Made by a program: the position numbers and the translations under genes
Shown here: positions 1-6,877 of the stretch, piece after piece
Numbering within the stretch: position 1 is the first letter of the stretch
How the letters are laid out: each line of letters starts with the position of its first letter
Notes under the pieces: model-generated
What the model saw: only the letters and a program-made list of their open reading frames with translations
What the model was told of the DNA's origin: nothing
Databases searched by the model: none
Source of the DNA: Rhodospirillaceae bacterium
GTDB lineage: Bacteria; Pseudomonadota; Alphaproteobacteria; MPNO01; UBA2964
DNA: 21,851 nucleotides
Reading direction: 5' to 3'
Assembly: GCA_018660305.1 (NCBI GenBank)
Contig: JABJKO010000240.1
Span: 1 to 21,851 of the forward strand

Positions 1-487
1 CGCCGATCGCATACTCGACCGCCGGGTCAAGATTCGCTTCAATGCCGATACCAATATGGCGCTGCCCTGGCGTTTCGCGGCGGTGCAGGATTCGGTCACT
101 ATCCGCGTCGGCGAACAGGTGCTTGCCTTCTATGAAGCGCAATCCAATGCTGAAGTCCCTGTCGTGGGCACCGCGACGTTCAACGTGACGCCGGCAAAAG
201 CCGGGCAGTATTTCAACAAGATCGATTGCTTCTGCTTTACCGAGCAGACGCTGGATCCGGGACAGCGTGTTGACTTGCCCGTGCAGTTTTTCATCGATCC
301 TGCCATCGCGGAAGACCGCAATTTGGACGATGTTAAGACGATAACCCTGTCCTACACCTTTTTCAGGGCGCCGGAACGGAATGCGGAAAAATTGCCGCGC
401 GCCGCGAAGGCCCCTGGTTTCGACGTGACACTTACAACCAACCCAACAAACAATGACGGGAAGAACGGATATGGTCGCACCCGCTGA
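1..487 (+). CDS. ctaG: Cytochrome c oxidase assembly protein CtaG/Cox11 (5' end missing)
   Basis: This is the C-terminal part of a Cox11-family copper chaperone, which delivers copper to the CuB site of cytochrome c oxidase subunit I on the periplasmic face of the inner membrane. The frame is open from base 2 at the left edge, so the N-terminal membrane anchor lies outside the window. The visible protein begins with an RFNADT stretch and contains MPWRF-like LPWRF, then the family's copper-binding CFCF motif (IDCFCFTEQTL, bases about 229-258), followed by the conserved FFIDPAI segment. All are hallmarks of the Cox11 beta-sandwich. The C-terminus carries an extra hydrophilic tail (PTNNDGKNGYGRTR). 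The gene overlaps the coxC start by 17 bases, so the two are probably co-translated in one oxidase operon. The assignment is secure; only the missing start limits it. Confidence 0.95.
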   Translation, partial: ADRILDRRVKIRFNADTNMALPWRFAAVQDSVTIRVGEQVLAFYEAQSNAEVPVVGTATFNVTPAKAGQYFNKIDCFCFTEQTLDPGQRVDLPVQFFIDPAIAEDRNLDDVKTITLSYTFFRAPERNAEKLPRAAKAPGFDVTLTTNPTNNDGKNGYGRTR

Positions 488-1310
488 CAGCTCAGCCGTG
501 GCGCACGGCGCCGAACACAAACATCCCTGGCACCTGGTCGATCCCAGTGCGTGGCCGATTATCGGTGCCATTAGCGCTGGTGCGCTAACCGCCGGTACTG
601 TGGTCTATATGCATGATGGCGGGCCTTGGTGGCTGATCCTCGGGGCGGTTGGCCTTCTTTACACCATGGCTGGCTGGTTCTGGACGGTTATCAAGGAAGC
701 GACTTTCCAGGGGTTCCATACACCGGCGGTACAGATCAGCATGCGCTACGGCATGGTGCTGTTTATCGCGTCCGAGGTGATGTTCTTCTCCGCCTGGTTC
801 TGGGCCTTTTTCAATGCCAGCCTGTTTCCGCCGGAAGCCATCAAAGGCATGTGGCCGCCGCCCGGCGTGGTGCCGTTCAATGCCTGGGAACTGCCGTTCC
901 TCAACACGCTGATCCTGCTGACGTCGGGCGTTACCGTCACCTGGGCGCATCACGCGCTGCTCGAAGGCAACCGTCAGCATCTGCTGCAGGGGCTGGGGCT
1001 GACCATTTTACTGGGGCTGACCTTTACCGGCGTTCAGGCCTATGAGTACGGCCACGCCGCGTTCGGTTTCAAGGACGGCATCTATTCGACGACATTCTAC
1101 ATGGCAACCGGCTTCCATGGCTTCCATGTGATCGTCGGGACCATCTTCCTGATCGTCTGCTTTTTCCGCGCCAAGGAAGGTCATTTCAAGACCGACCATC
1201 ATTTTGGTTTCGAGGCAGCCGCGTGGTATTGGCATTTCGTCGATGTGGTCTGGCTGTTTCTGTTCATCTGCATCTACTGGTGGGGCGCGGGGAATGCTGC
1301 TCCGCATTAA
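471..1310 (+). CDS. coxC: Cytochrome c oxidase subunit III
   Basis: Subunit III of the aa3-type, haem-copper cytochrome c oxidase: an inner-membrane subunit that stabilises the catalytic core and its proton uptake. The 279-residue protein has about seven hydrophobic helices, with the family motifs RYGMVLFIASEVMFF and FWAFF in the middle and GFEAAAWYWHFVDVVWLFLF near the end; the latter is diagnostic. I chose the ATG at 471 rather than an in-frame ATG at 453. A purine-rich ribosome site (GGGAAG, 458-463) sits 7 bases before 471, whereas nothing resembling one precedes 453. The start lies inside the end of ctaG. The order ctaG-coxC-DUF983-surf1 is typical of alphaproteobacterial oxidase operons (family knowledge). 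The length is slightly above the roughly 260-270 usual for the family because of a hydrophilic N-terminus. Confidence 0.97.
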   Translation: MVAPADSSAVAHGAEHKHPWHLVDPSAWPIIGAISAGALTAGTVVYMHDGGPWWLILGAVGLLYTMAGWFWTVIKEATFQGFHTPAVQISMRYGMVLFIASEVMFFSAWFWAFFNASLFPPEAIKGMWPPPGVVPFNAWELPFLNTLILLTSGVTVTWAHHALLEGNRQHLLQGLGLTILLGLTFTGVQAYEYGHAAFGFKDGIYSTTFYMATGFHGFHVIVGTIFLIVCFFRAKEGHFKTDHHFGFEAAAWYWHFVDVVWLFLFICIYWWGAGNAAPH

Positions 1311-1350
1311 TGGGTGATCGGCGACGGGTCCCTTTGAGGTGACCGACGGG

Positions 1351-1722
1351 ATGCCGTCGCCAAAACCCTGGCCGCCATTACCGCCTGTCCAGACCGGTTT
1401 GCGGTGCCGGTGCCCCCGTTGCGGACAAGGCTCCCTCTTCAGCGGACTTCTCAACGTCGCCGAGAGTTGCACGAATTGCAGCCTCGATTTCTCGCCCCAT
1501 GATTCAGGCGACGGGCCCGCGGTTTTCGTCATCTTCATACTGGGGTTTCTCGTGGTCCCTCTGGCGCTCTGGCTTGAAGCGGCCTGGGCCCCGCCCACCT
1601 GGGTACATCTGGCCGTCTGGCCGCCGGTGATTATCGCCCTCGCCATTCTGATGCTGCGGCCCATGAAGGCCATATTGGTCGCCTATCATTTCCGGAACCT
1701 GCGCCACGAATACAATGAGTGA
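1351..1722 (+). CDS. DUF983 family small membrane protein of the oxidase operon
   Basis: A 123-residue protein of the DUF983 family, whose members sit in cytochrome oxidase operons of alphaproteobacteria; the molecular role is not established. It has a zinc-ribbon-like N-terminus with two Cys pairs (C21-x2-C24 in CPRCG and C40-x2-C43 in CTNC). Two adjacent transmembrane helices follow (roughly residues 56-72 and 79-96), then a basic tail (FRNLRHEYNE). I prefer the ATG at 1351 over an in-frame GTG at 1339, because GAGGTGA (1336-1342) is a very strong Shine-Dalgarno sequence placed 8 bases before 1351 and would overlap the GTG. Its stop overlaps the surf1 start by 8 bases. By position, a role in metal handling or assembly of the oxidase is plausible, but this is inference. 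Confidence 0.88.
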   Translation: MPSPKPWPPLPPVQTGLRCRCPRCGQGSLFSGLLNVAESCTNCSLDFSPHDSGDGPAVFVIFILGFLVVPLALWLEAAWAPPTWVHLAVWPPVIIALAILMLRPMKAILVAYHFRNLRHEYNE

Positions 1723-2431
1723 GGACGGGCACGCGATTACGGCCGGCCGGTCGAAGCGCGGCTTTCTTATGCTGACGCTGGGTGGTATCTGCCTTCTGGT
1801 GGGGCTGGGAACCTGGCAGCTCGATCGTCTGGCCTGGAAGGAAGCGCTCATCGCCGAACGGCAATCCATGCTGGCGGCGCCACCTGTGACGCTGTCCCGT
1901 GCAGCAGACGCAACGGATATATCACCCTACAGTCCCGTACGTCTCACGGGCCGTTTTCTGCACGACAAGGAACGGCTGGTTGGTCCGTACACACGCCGGG
2001 GTGTGGCCGGCTGGCACGTCATTACGCCTTTGCGGTTGGCGGCGGGTGATTTCGTCCTGATCAATCGCGGATGGGTGCCGGAAAATCGAAAGAGCCCGGC
2101 CAAGCGGTTCATCGGTCAGATGACCGGTCCCGTCACGCTGGACGGGTATGTCAAACGGCCGTCGAGGCAGGGTGCGTTCGTTCCCGATAACGATCCAGCC
2201 GCCAATCAGTGGTTCACCGTAGATCCCGCCGCTCTGGCGCGCCATCTCGGATTATCCGGTGTGGCGTCTTACTGGGTGATTGCCGGGCCCGCCGCTAATC
2301 CGGGTGGTTATCCCAAGGGCGGGCAGGGGATCGGCATGCCGGTTAACAACCATCTTCAATACGCTGGCACCTGGTACGGTCTGGCGCTGGTTCTGGGGGT
2401 CTGTGCGGTGGCCTATTGGCGCCGCGGCTGA
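1715..2431 (+). CDS. surf1: SURF1 family cytochrome c oxidase assembly protein
   Basis: SURF1/Shy1 homologue, an inner-membrane factor that assists haem a insertion into oxidase subunit I. The 238-residue protein shows the expected two-helix architecture: helix one at about residues 17-34 followed directly by the signature GTWQLDRLAWKEALI, a periplasmic domain with the conserved LINRGWVPENRK segment, and NNHLQYAGTWYGLAL running into the second helix. It ends with a short basic tail (WRRG). The ATG lies inside the end of the DUF983 gene, consistent with translational coupling and a single oxidase operon. The stop is only 4 bases from the stop of the oppositely oriented cupin gene, with no room for a dedicated bidirectional terminator. 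In several alphaproteobacteria I recall surf1 being followed by thrC; here thrC is about 12 kb away. Confidence 0.95.
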   Translation: MSEDGHAITAGRSKRGFLMLTLGGICLLVGLGTWQLDRLAWKEALIAERQSMLAAPPVTLSRAADATDISPYSPVRLTGRFLHDKERLVGPYTRRGVAGWHVITPLRLAAGDFVLINRGWVPENRKSPAKRFIGQMTGPVTLDGYVKRPSRQGAFVPDNDPAANQWFTVDPAALARHLGLSGVASYWVIAGPAANPGGYPKGGQGIGMPVNNHLQYAGTWYGLALVLGVCAVAYWRRG

Positions 2432-2435
2432 TTAT

Positions 2436-3110
2436 TCAACCCACGCAGCCGGTTTTCAGAAAGAACGTGCAGCCGTCCTTTGTAAAAGGCTGGTGCATGC
2501 TGTCGATGGGGCTTCGAACCCAGGTGCCGGGCGGATAGACACCAAACTCATCCTCCAATATCCCCTCCAGGATAAAGACCTCTTCGCCCCACGGATGGCC
2601 GTGCCTGGGGCCCTGGGTGTCCGGGGCGAAGCGGATCAGGCTGGTACGTCCGTCATAGCCGTCCTGTGAATAGAGCGGCATTTCGGAGATGCCGCTTTTG
2701 CCACGGGGCTCAAAGTCCATTTGGCTTGTGTTCGATCGCAATTGAGGCCGGTCGGACCCGGCGAACTGCCGTAGCTTGACAAAAATTATGCATCCTTCGT
2801 CGGAATGGGGCGTATGGCTGAAGCCTTCCGGGTTCAGAATATGCGTGCCCGCCGGATAGTCGCCCGCCTCATCGGAGAACACGCCGTCGAGTACGAATAT
2901 TTCCTCGCCGTCGGGATGTTCGTGGGGGGCAAAGGCGCTGCCGGAATCGTACTTCACCACCGAGGTGACCGGTCCTTCTTCCGCCGTCCCGGAATGATGC
3001 AGCCGCTTGCGCCAGACTGTCGGGCTCGGGCTCGATTGCCATTCCAGGGCATCGGTATGGATTACCACGCGCTGGGTCATATCGGCATTGATATCCAGGG
3101 TGCCACTCAT
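2436..3110 (-). CDS. Two-domain ChrR-like cupin protein
   Basis: A 224-residue bicupin. Both halves resemble the cupin domain at the C-terminus of the anti-sigma factor ChrR. Each half has a complete set of candidate metal ligands: H63, H65, E69 and H99 in the first (APHEHPDGEEIFVLDG, then GFSHTPHS), and H170, H172, E176 and H206 in the second (RHGHPWGEEVFILEG, then SMHQPF). The HxHxxxE pattern plus the distant His suggests each domain binds a metal. ChrR's N-terminal sigma-binding zinc domain is absent, so it is not an anti-sigma factor in the usual sense. It may be a small-molecule-binding protein or a dioxygenase, and which one cannot be told from sequence. It starts 4 bases after the stop of the nicotinate phosphoribosyltransferase-like gene and is almost certainly co-transcribed with it. 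No neighbouring sigma-factor gene is visible. Confidence 0.85.
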   Translation of the reverse strand: MSGTLDINADMTQRVVIHTDALEWQSSPSPTVWRKRLHHSGTAEEGPVTSVVKYDSGSAFAPHEHPDGEEIFVLDGVFSDEAGDYPAGTHILNPEGFSHTPHSDEGCIIFVKLRQFAGSDRPQLRSNTSQMDFEPRGKSGISEMPLYSQDGYDGRTSLIRFAPDTQGPRHGHPWGEEVFILEGILEDEFGVYPPGTWVRSPIDSMHQPFTKDGCTFFLKTGCVG

Positions 3111-3114
3111 TGCC

Positions 3115-4320
3115 CTACCGCCTTAACAGGAACTCTCGGCCAATCTTGACCCGTGCGACGCCGTCATAATCGACTATATCCGCTGTTGCGTAGGTTTCGC
3201 CCCAGGTCGACGGCAGATAGCTGCCGGTTCCAATCACGTCAATGGGGGCACTGGCTTCGGCCATGAGGTGGCACTTCGCCGGCCCAAATCCACTGGAGGC
3301 GACGATTTGTACTTTTTCATAGCCCTCCTGATCGAGAGTCTCGCGCAGGCGCCACACGGCGGCGGCCGAGACGCCGGCGCCCACCAGACTGGCCAGTTCA
3401 CTTTCCGACCGGTAGCCGCGGACGACATCGGGGACATGACGTTCCAGAACCGCATAGGATTGCGAGGGATCGAGTCCCTCCACGTAGCGGCTGCCGGGGG
3501 TATCGAGCCGCACCGACAGCGTCCCGGCGGCCACCCGTTCGGGAAAGCGCGCGCTGACCGCCAGCGAGTCGGTGATTTCCTGGCCGAAGTAATCCACCAG
3601 GACTGTCATTGCCATATCGGGAAAGGCCTCGTCGAACATCTCGGCGGCGCGCAAGGTGCTGCCGGCATAACCAATAAAGGCGTGCGGCATGGTGCCGAGG
3701 CCGGACTCATTGCCGAAATAATGGGCAGTCGCATCGGTGGCGTTGCCGATAAATCCCAGCGCGCCCACTTTCTTCTGTGCCTTGGCGGATCCCACCGAGG
3801 CGGCATAAGCCATCATCTCCGCCATCTCGGTGCCGGCGCAATGGCGCGCATCCATGGCCATGAAAGCGACGCGGGGCAGATCGGCGCACATGGCATAGGC
3901 GTTATAGGCCGCGACGCAGCACGGGCCGAGCTTTTGCAACAGCAGGGTTTCCAAATCCGACAAATGAAGCAGGGATCCCGTGACGTAGAGAATTGGCTCA
4001 CCCGCGCCGACCCATTTGCCTTCCGGGTAACGTAGATCGATCTCGAACGCGGTGTCCCGCCGCCGTGCCATCTCATTCAGCCAGTCCACCGCAAGCCGGG
4101 GCGCCGAGACCACCGGACGGCGCATGAACAGGGCATAGGTTACCCGGGCATCGCCGAATTTCTCGACCGCCGCTTTGGTATGGGAAAAATACTTATCGGT
4201 CCAGCGGGCGATGTCCGCATCGTCTACCGGCCAGGCCGCCGTTGACGGCACGATCCCGCCGGCTGAGGAATCGCGATTCGCCTCATTTTTGGCCGAATTT
4301 GGCCGAATTCTTGCTGCCAT
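3115..4320 (-). CDS. Nicotinate phosphoribosyltransferase-like protein
   Basis: A 401-residue member of the nicotinate/nicotinamide phosphoribosyltransferase fold family. Classical members make nicotinate mononucleotide from nicotinate and PRPP in NAD salvage. Family-like blocks appear in order: DARHCAG (about 157-163), GFIGNATDA (189-197), GTMPHAFIG (209-217, with H213 at the position of the phosphorylated His), LVDYFGQE (241-248), IVASSGFG and VIGTGSYLP near the C-terminus. The block that reads DTYD in classical PncB reads DYFG here, so this is a divergent clade and the substrate should be treated as probable, not proven. The start at 4320 has AGAAGG about 6 bases upstream. The first codons contain a tandem 10-bp repeat. 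It leads a two-gene operon with the cupin and is divergent from the carboxypeptidase operon. Confidence 0.82.
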   Translation of the reverse strand: MAARIRPNSAKNEANRDSSAGGIVPSTAAWPVDDADIARWTDKYFSHTKAAVEKFGDARVTYALFMRRPVVSAPRLAVDWLNEMARRRDTAFEIDLRYPEGKWVGAGEPILYVTGSLLHLSDLETLLLQKLGPCCVAAYNAYAMCADLPRVAFMAMDARHCAGTEMAEMMAYAASVGSAKAQKKVGALGFIGNATDATAHYFGNESGLGTMPHAFIGYAGSTLRAAEMFDEAFPDMAMTVLVDYFGQEITDSLAVSARFPERVAAGTLSVRLDTPGSRYVEGLDPSQSYAVLERHVPDVVRGYRSESELASLVGAGVSAAAVWRLRETLDQEGYEKVQIVASSGFGPAKCHLMAEASAPIDVIGTGSYLPSTWGETYATADIVDYDGVARVKIGREFLLRR

Positions 4321-4457
4321 GATAGCCTTCTTACCGATTTAGCAACGGAATTGCGGTATTCAACCACAATTGGGCTTGCATCCGATAGGCGGTATTCGCA
4401 TCTCAAGTCTGGGCGCTTTCGGGGCGCAATCGTGGTTAGTCTGGTTGGGATGGCGAG
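4321..4457. promoter_or_regulatory. Divergent intergenic region with inverted and direct repeats
   Basis: This 137-bp gap separates two head-to-head operons, so promoters for both must lie here or nearby; I could not identify convincing -35/-10 pairs. Two patterns stand out. AACCACAATTG (4362-4372) recurs as an inverted copy with one mismatch at 4427-4437 (CAATCGTGGTT). GCGGTATTC occurs twice in direct orientation at 4353-4361 and 4389-4397, exactly 36 bp apart. Either could be a regulator-binding arrangement controlling the phosphoribosyltransferase or arginine operon. No regulator gene is adjacent, and short repeats of this size can arise by chance. Confidence 0.35.
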
Positions 4458-5954
4458 ATGAACGCGTATCAGGAACTCGAGACCATCTTTCGCCGGATTG
4501 GCGCGCTGGGCGAGGCCGAGGGAGTCCTTCATTGGGACATGTCGGTGATGATGCCGGACGGCGGCGCCGATGCCCGCTCCGAACAGCTCGCCGCGCTCAA
4601 ACTCACCACCCACGAAATGATGACGGCGGCCCGCATGGGCGATCTGCTTGATGCGGCGGAGAGCGATCCGCCGGCGGGTGACTGGCAGGCCGCCAATCTG
4701 AATGAGATGCGCCGCCGCTGGCGACACGCGACTGCCGTGGAAGCTGATCTGGTCGAGGCTCTGTCGTTTGCATCGTCACGCTGCGAGATGATCTGGCGCG
4801 AGGCGCGTCCCGCCGGTGATTTTGCCGCCGTGGCGCCGGCGCTCGACGAAGTGCTTCAACTGGTCCGGCGGCAGGCCGACTGCAAGGCGGAGGCGCTGGG
4901 TCTGTCTCCCTACGAAGCGCTGCTGGATCAGTATGAGCCGGGAATCGGTGTCAGCGACATCGACAAGCTGTTCGACGACCTTGCCGATTTTCTGCCGGGG
5001 TTCCTGCATCAGGTTCTGGAAACACAGGCTGCCGGCGCCGCGCCAGGCACACTCGAAGGCCCGTTTGATCTGGAAGCCCAGCGTAAGCTCGGTGTTGATC
5101 TCATGTCTCACGTGGGATTCGATTTCAATCACGGAAGGCTGGATATCAGCCTTCATCCCTTCTGTGGCGGCGTACCCGACGATGTCCGGATCACCACGCG
5201 CTACAACGAGGAGGATTTCGCCCACAGCCTGATGGGTGTGCTCCATGAAACCGGCCATGCCATGTATGAGCGCGGCCTGCCCGAAGAATGGCGGCGCCAG
5301 CCGGTGGGCGATGCCCGAGGCATGGCCATGCATGAAAGCCAGTCGCTGCTGATCGAGATGCAGGTTTGCCGCGGGCCTCAGTTTCTGTCCTTCGCCGCGC
5401 CCAGGATGCGCCGGGCGTTCGGCGGAGACGGTCCTGCCTGGCAAGAGGATAATCTCTATGCGCTCTATACAAAGGTGACACCGGATTTTATCCGGGTCGA
5501 TGCCGATGAGGTCACCTATCCCGCCCATGTGATCCTGCGCTACCGGCTTGAGCGCGCGCTGATCGCCGGCGATCTGGTGATCGCCGATCTGCCGGGCGCG
5601 TGGAATGACGCCATGCAGGATTTGTTGGGGCTGACCCCGGACAGTGACCGCGAGGGATGCCTGCAGGATATTCACTGGTATGACGGGGCAATCGGGTATT
5701 TCCCCACCTACACCATGGGTGCGTTGGCCGCCGCTCAGCTTTTTGCCGCGGCGAACGAGCAGGACAGCACCATCCGTCCTGCCATTGCCCGGGGTGATTT
5801 CACGCCTCTCATGACATGGCTGCGGAACCATGTTCATGGCCGGGCGTCGCTACACACCACGGACGACATTCTCACCGCGGCGACGGGGGCGCCGTTGGGG
5901 ACAGAAGCGTTTAAGGCGCATCTGCAATCCCGCTATATCGACAGGAGAACCTGA
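4458..5954 (+). CDS. M32 family metallocarboxypeptidase (Taq carboxypeptidase type)
   Basis: A zinc carboxypeptidase of the M32 family, which removes C-terminal amino acids from peptides in the cytoplasm; there is no signal peptide. The 498-residue length matches the family (about 500). All the family signatures are present: DVRIT, the zinc site HETGH (H263, E264, H267), the third ligand region HESQS (E293), IRVDADEVTYPAH, and the highly diagnostic GCLQDIHW (G400-W407) that helps shape substrate binding. The protein is otherwise largely helical. Its stop shares one base with the start of the arginase gene (TGATG), which in turn is coupled to the aminotransferase. The three therefore form one transcription and translation unit. 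A role feeding free amino acids, including arginine, to the two downstream enzymes is inferred from position; M32 enzymes are broad in specificity and often dislike basic or proline residues. Confidence 0.96.
   Translation: MNAYQELETIFRRIGALGEAEGVLHWDMSVMMPDGGADARSEQLAALKLTTHEMMTAARMGDLLDAAESDPPAGDWQAANLNEMRRRWRHATAVEADLVEALSFASSRCEMIWREARPAGDFAAVAPALDEVLQLVRRQADCKAEALGLSPYEALLDQYEPGIGVSDIDKLFDDLADFLPGFLHQVLETQAAGAAPGTLEGPFDLEAQRKLGVDLMSHVGFDFNHGRLDISLHPFCGGVPDDVRITTRYNEEDFAHSLMGVLHETGHAMYERGLPEEWRRQPVGDARGMAMHESQSLLIEMQVCRGPQFLSFAAPRMRRAFGGDGPAWQEDNLYALYTKVTPDFIRVDADEVTYPAHVILRYRLERALIAGDLVIADLPGAWNDAMQDLLGLTPDSDREGCLQDIHWYDGAIGYFPTYTMGALAAAQLFAAANEQDSTIRPAIARGDFTPLMTWLRNHVHGRASLHTTDDILTAATGAPLGTEAFKAHLQSRYIDRRT
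5943..5947 (+). promoter_or_regulatory. Ribosome binding site of arginase inside the carboxypeptidase gene
   Basis: AGGAG lies 6 bases before the arginase ATG at 5954 and within the last codons of the carboxypeptidase gene. Together with the one-base TGATG overlap it fixes the arginase start and supports translational coupling. Confidence 0.8.
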
Positions 5955-6877
5955 TGGATATGCCCACCCCCGGCGCATCGGCAAACGGCCTTCTGCGCAC
6001 CAGAACCCTGGCGCTGATCGGCGCTGCGACCGGTATCGGTTGTGGGCATCCGACGGCGGCTCAGGCCCCCGCCTGGCTGCGCGATCACGATCTGGTCGAT
6101 CATCTTGCCGCCCAGGGCGTGGCCGCCGACTGGTCCGCCATCATCGGCACCTGCACCGACGCGACGCCCGAGCCGGTGGAGGCCATCGCCCAATCCTCCC
6201 GTCTGCTGGCGGCCGCCGTCGCCGGTGCCGTCGCCGAAGATGCACCGTTCGCTGTTCTGGGCGGGGATCATAGCTGTGCCATCGGCACCTGGGCCGGTGT
6301 TGCCAATACGATGCGGCCTCGGGGAGCATTGGGGCTGCTGTGGGTCGATGCCCATATGGACAGTCACGTGCCGGAGACTTCGCCCAGCGGATTCTACCAT
6401 GGCATGCCGCTGGCCTGTCTTCTGGGTCATGGCGCCAACAGCCTGACGTCGATTACGGATGACCAACCGGCGGTTCTGCCCGAGCATGTCGCCGTGGTTG
6501 GTATCCGTAGTTTCGAGCCCGAAGAAGCCGCGCTCCTGCAGCGTCTCGGGGTTCGCATTTATGATATGAAGGAAATCGCAATGCGGGGTCTTGCCGCCGT
6601 GATGGCAGAGGCGACAGAGATTGTCCGCCGGGGCACCGTTGCGACCGGTGTGTCCATCGATCTGGATGCGCTGGACCCCACGGAAGTGTCGGCGGTGGGC
6701 TCGCCTGAACCGGGCGGGCTATCGGTGGCGGAGTTATCGGCGGCATTGACCGAATTCGCTATCGATCCCGGCGTTGTCGGGTGCGAGATCGTCGAGTTCA
6801 ACCCCACCCTCGGCCATGCCTGTCAGACCGCCCGCGCCATCGAACAACTGATCGTAGCTTTCCAGGGGAGACGATAA
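5954..6877 (+). CDS. rocF: Arginase
   Basis: A ureohydrolase of 307 residues, most likely arginase (L-arginine to L-ornithine and urea). The binuclear manganese ligands are all visible: GGDHS (H106), WVDAHMDSH (D132, H134, D136) and SIDLDALDP (D236, D238). The glutamate near the C-terminus is in CEIVEFNP. The HGMP motif after the second block (H149-P152) is characteristic of arginases, not agmatinases. At the position where animal arginases have DIN followed by SGNxHG, this protein has DSH and SGFYHG, so two substrate-side residues differ. The aminotransferase immediately downstream strongly supports arginine as substrate. The start at 5954 has AGGAG upstream. The stop TAA shares one base with the next ATG. 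Other ureohydrolase substrates (guanidino acids) cannot be excluded. No urease genes are in the window. Confidence 0.88.
   Translation: MDMPTPGASANGLLRTRTLALIGAATGIGCGHPTAAQAPAWLRDHDLVDHLAAQGVAADWSAIIGTCTDATPEPVEAIAQSSRLLAAAVAGAVAEDAPFAVLGGDHSCAIGTWAGVANTMRPRGALGLLWVDAHMDSHVPETSPSGFYHGMPLACLLGHGANSLTSITDDQPAVLPEHVAVVGIRSFEPEEAALLQRLGVRIYDMKEIAMRGLAAVMAEATEIVRRGTVATGVSIDLDALDPTEVSAVGSPEPGGLSVAELSAALTEFAIDPGVVGCEIVEFNPTLGHACQTARAIEQLIVAFQGRR

Noticed and set aside
2436..3110. Cupin protein as a ChrR anti-sigma factor
   Set aside because: The N-terminal zinc/sigma-binding domain is missing and no ECF sigma-factor gene is adjacent; only the cupin fold is shared.
4776..5837. A 353-codon open frame on the minus strand opposite the M32 carboxypeptidase
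   Set aside because: It lies entirely within a gene with a complete set of family motifs; the composition is that of a frame shadow in GC-rich DNA.
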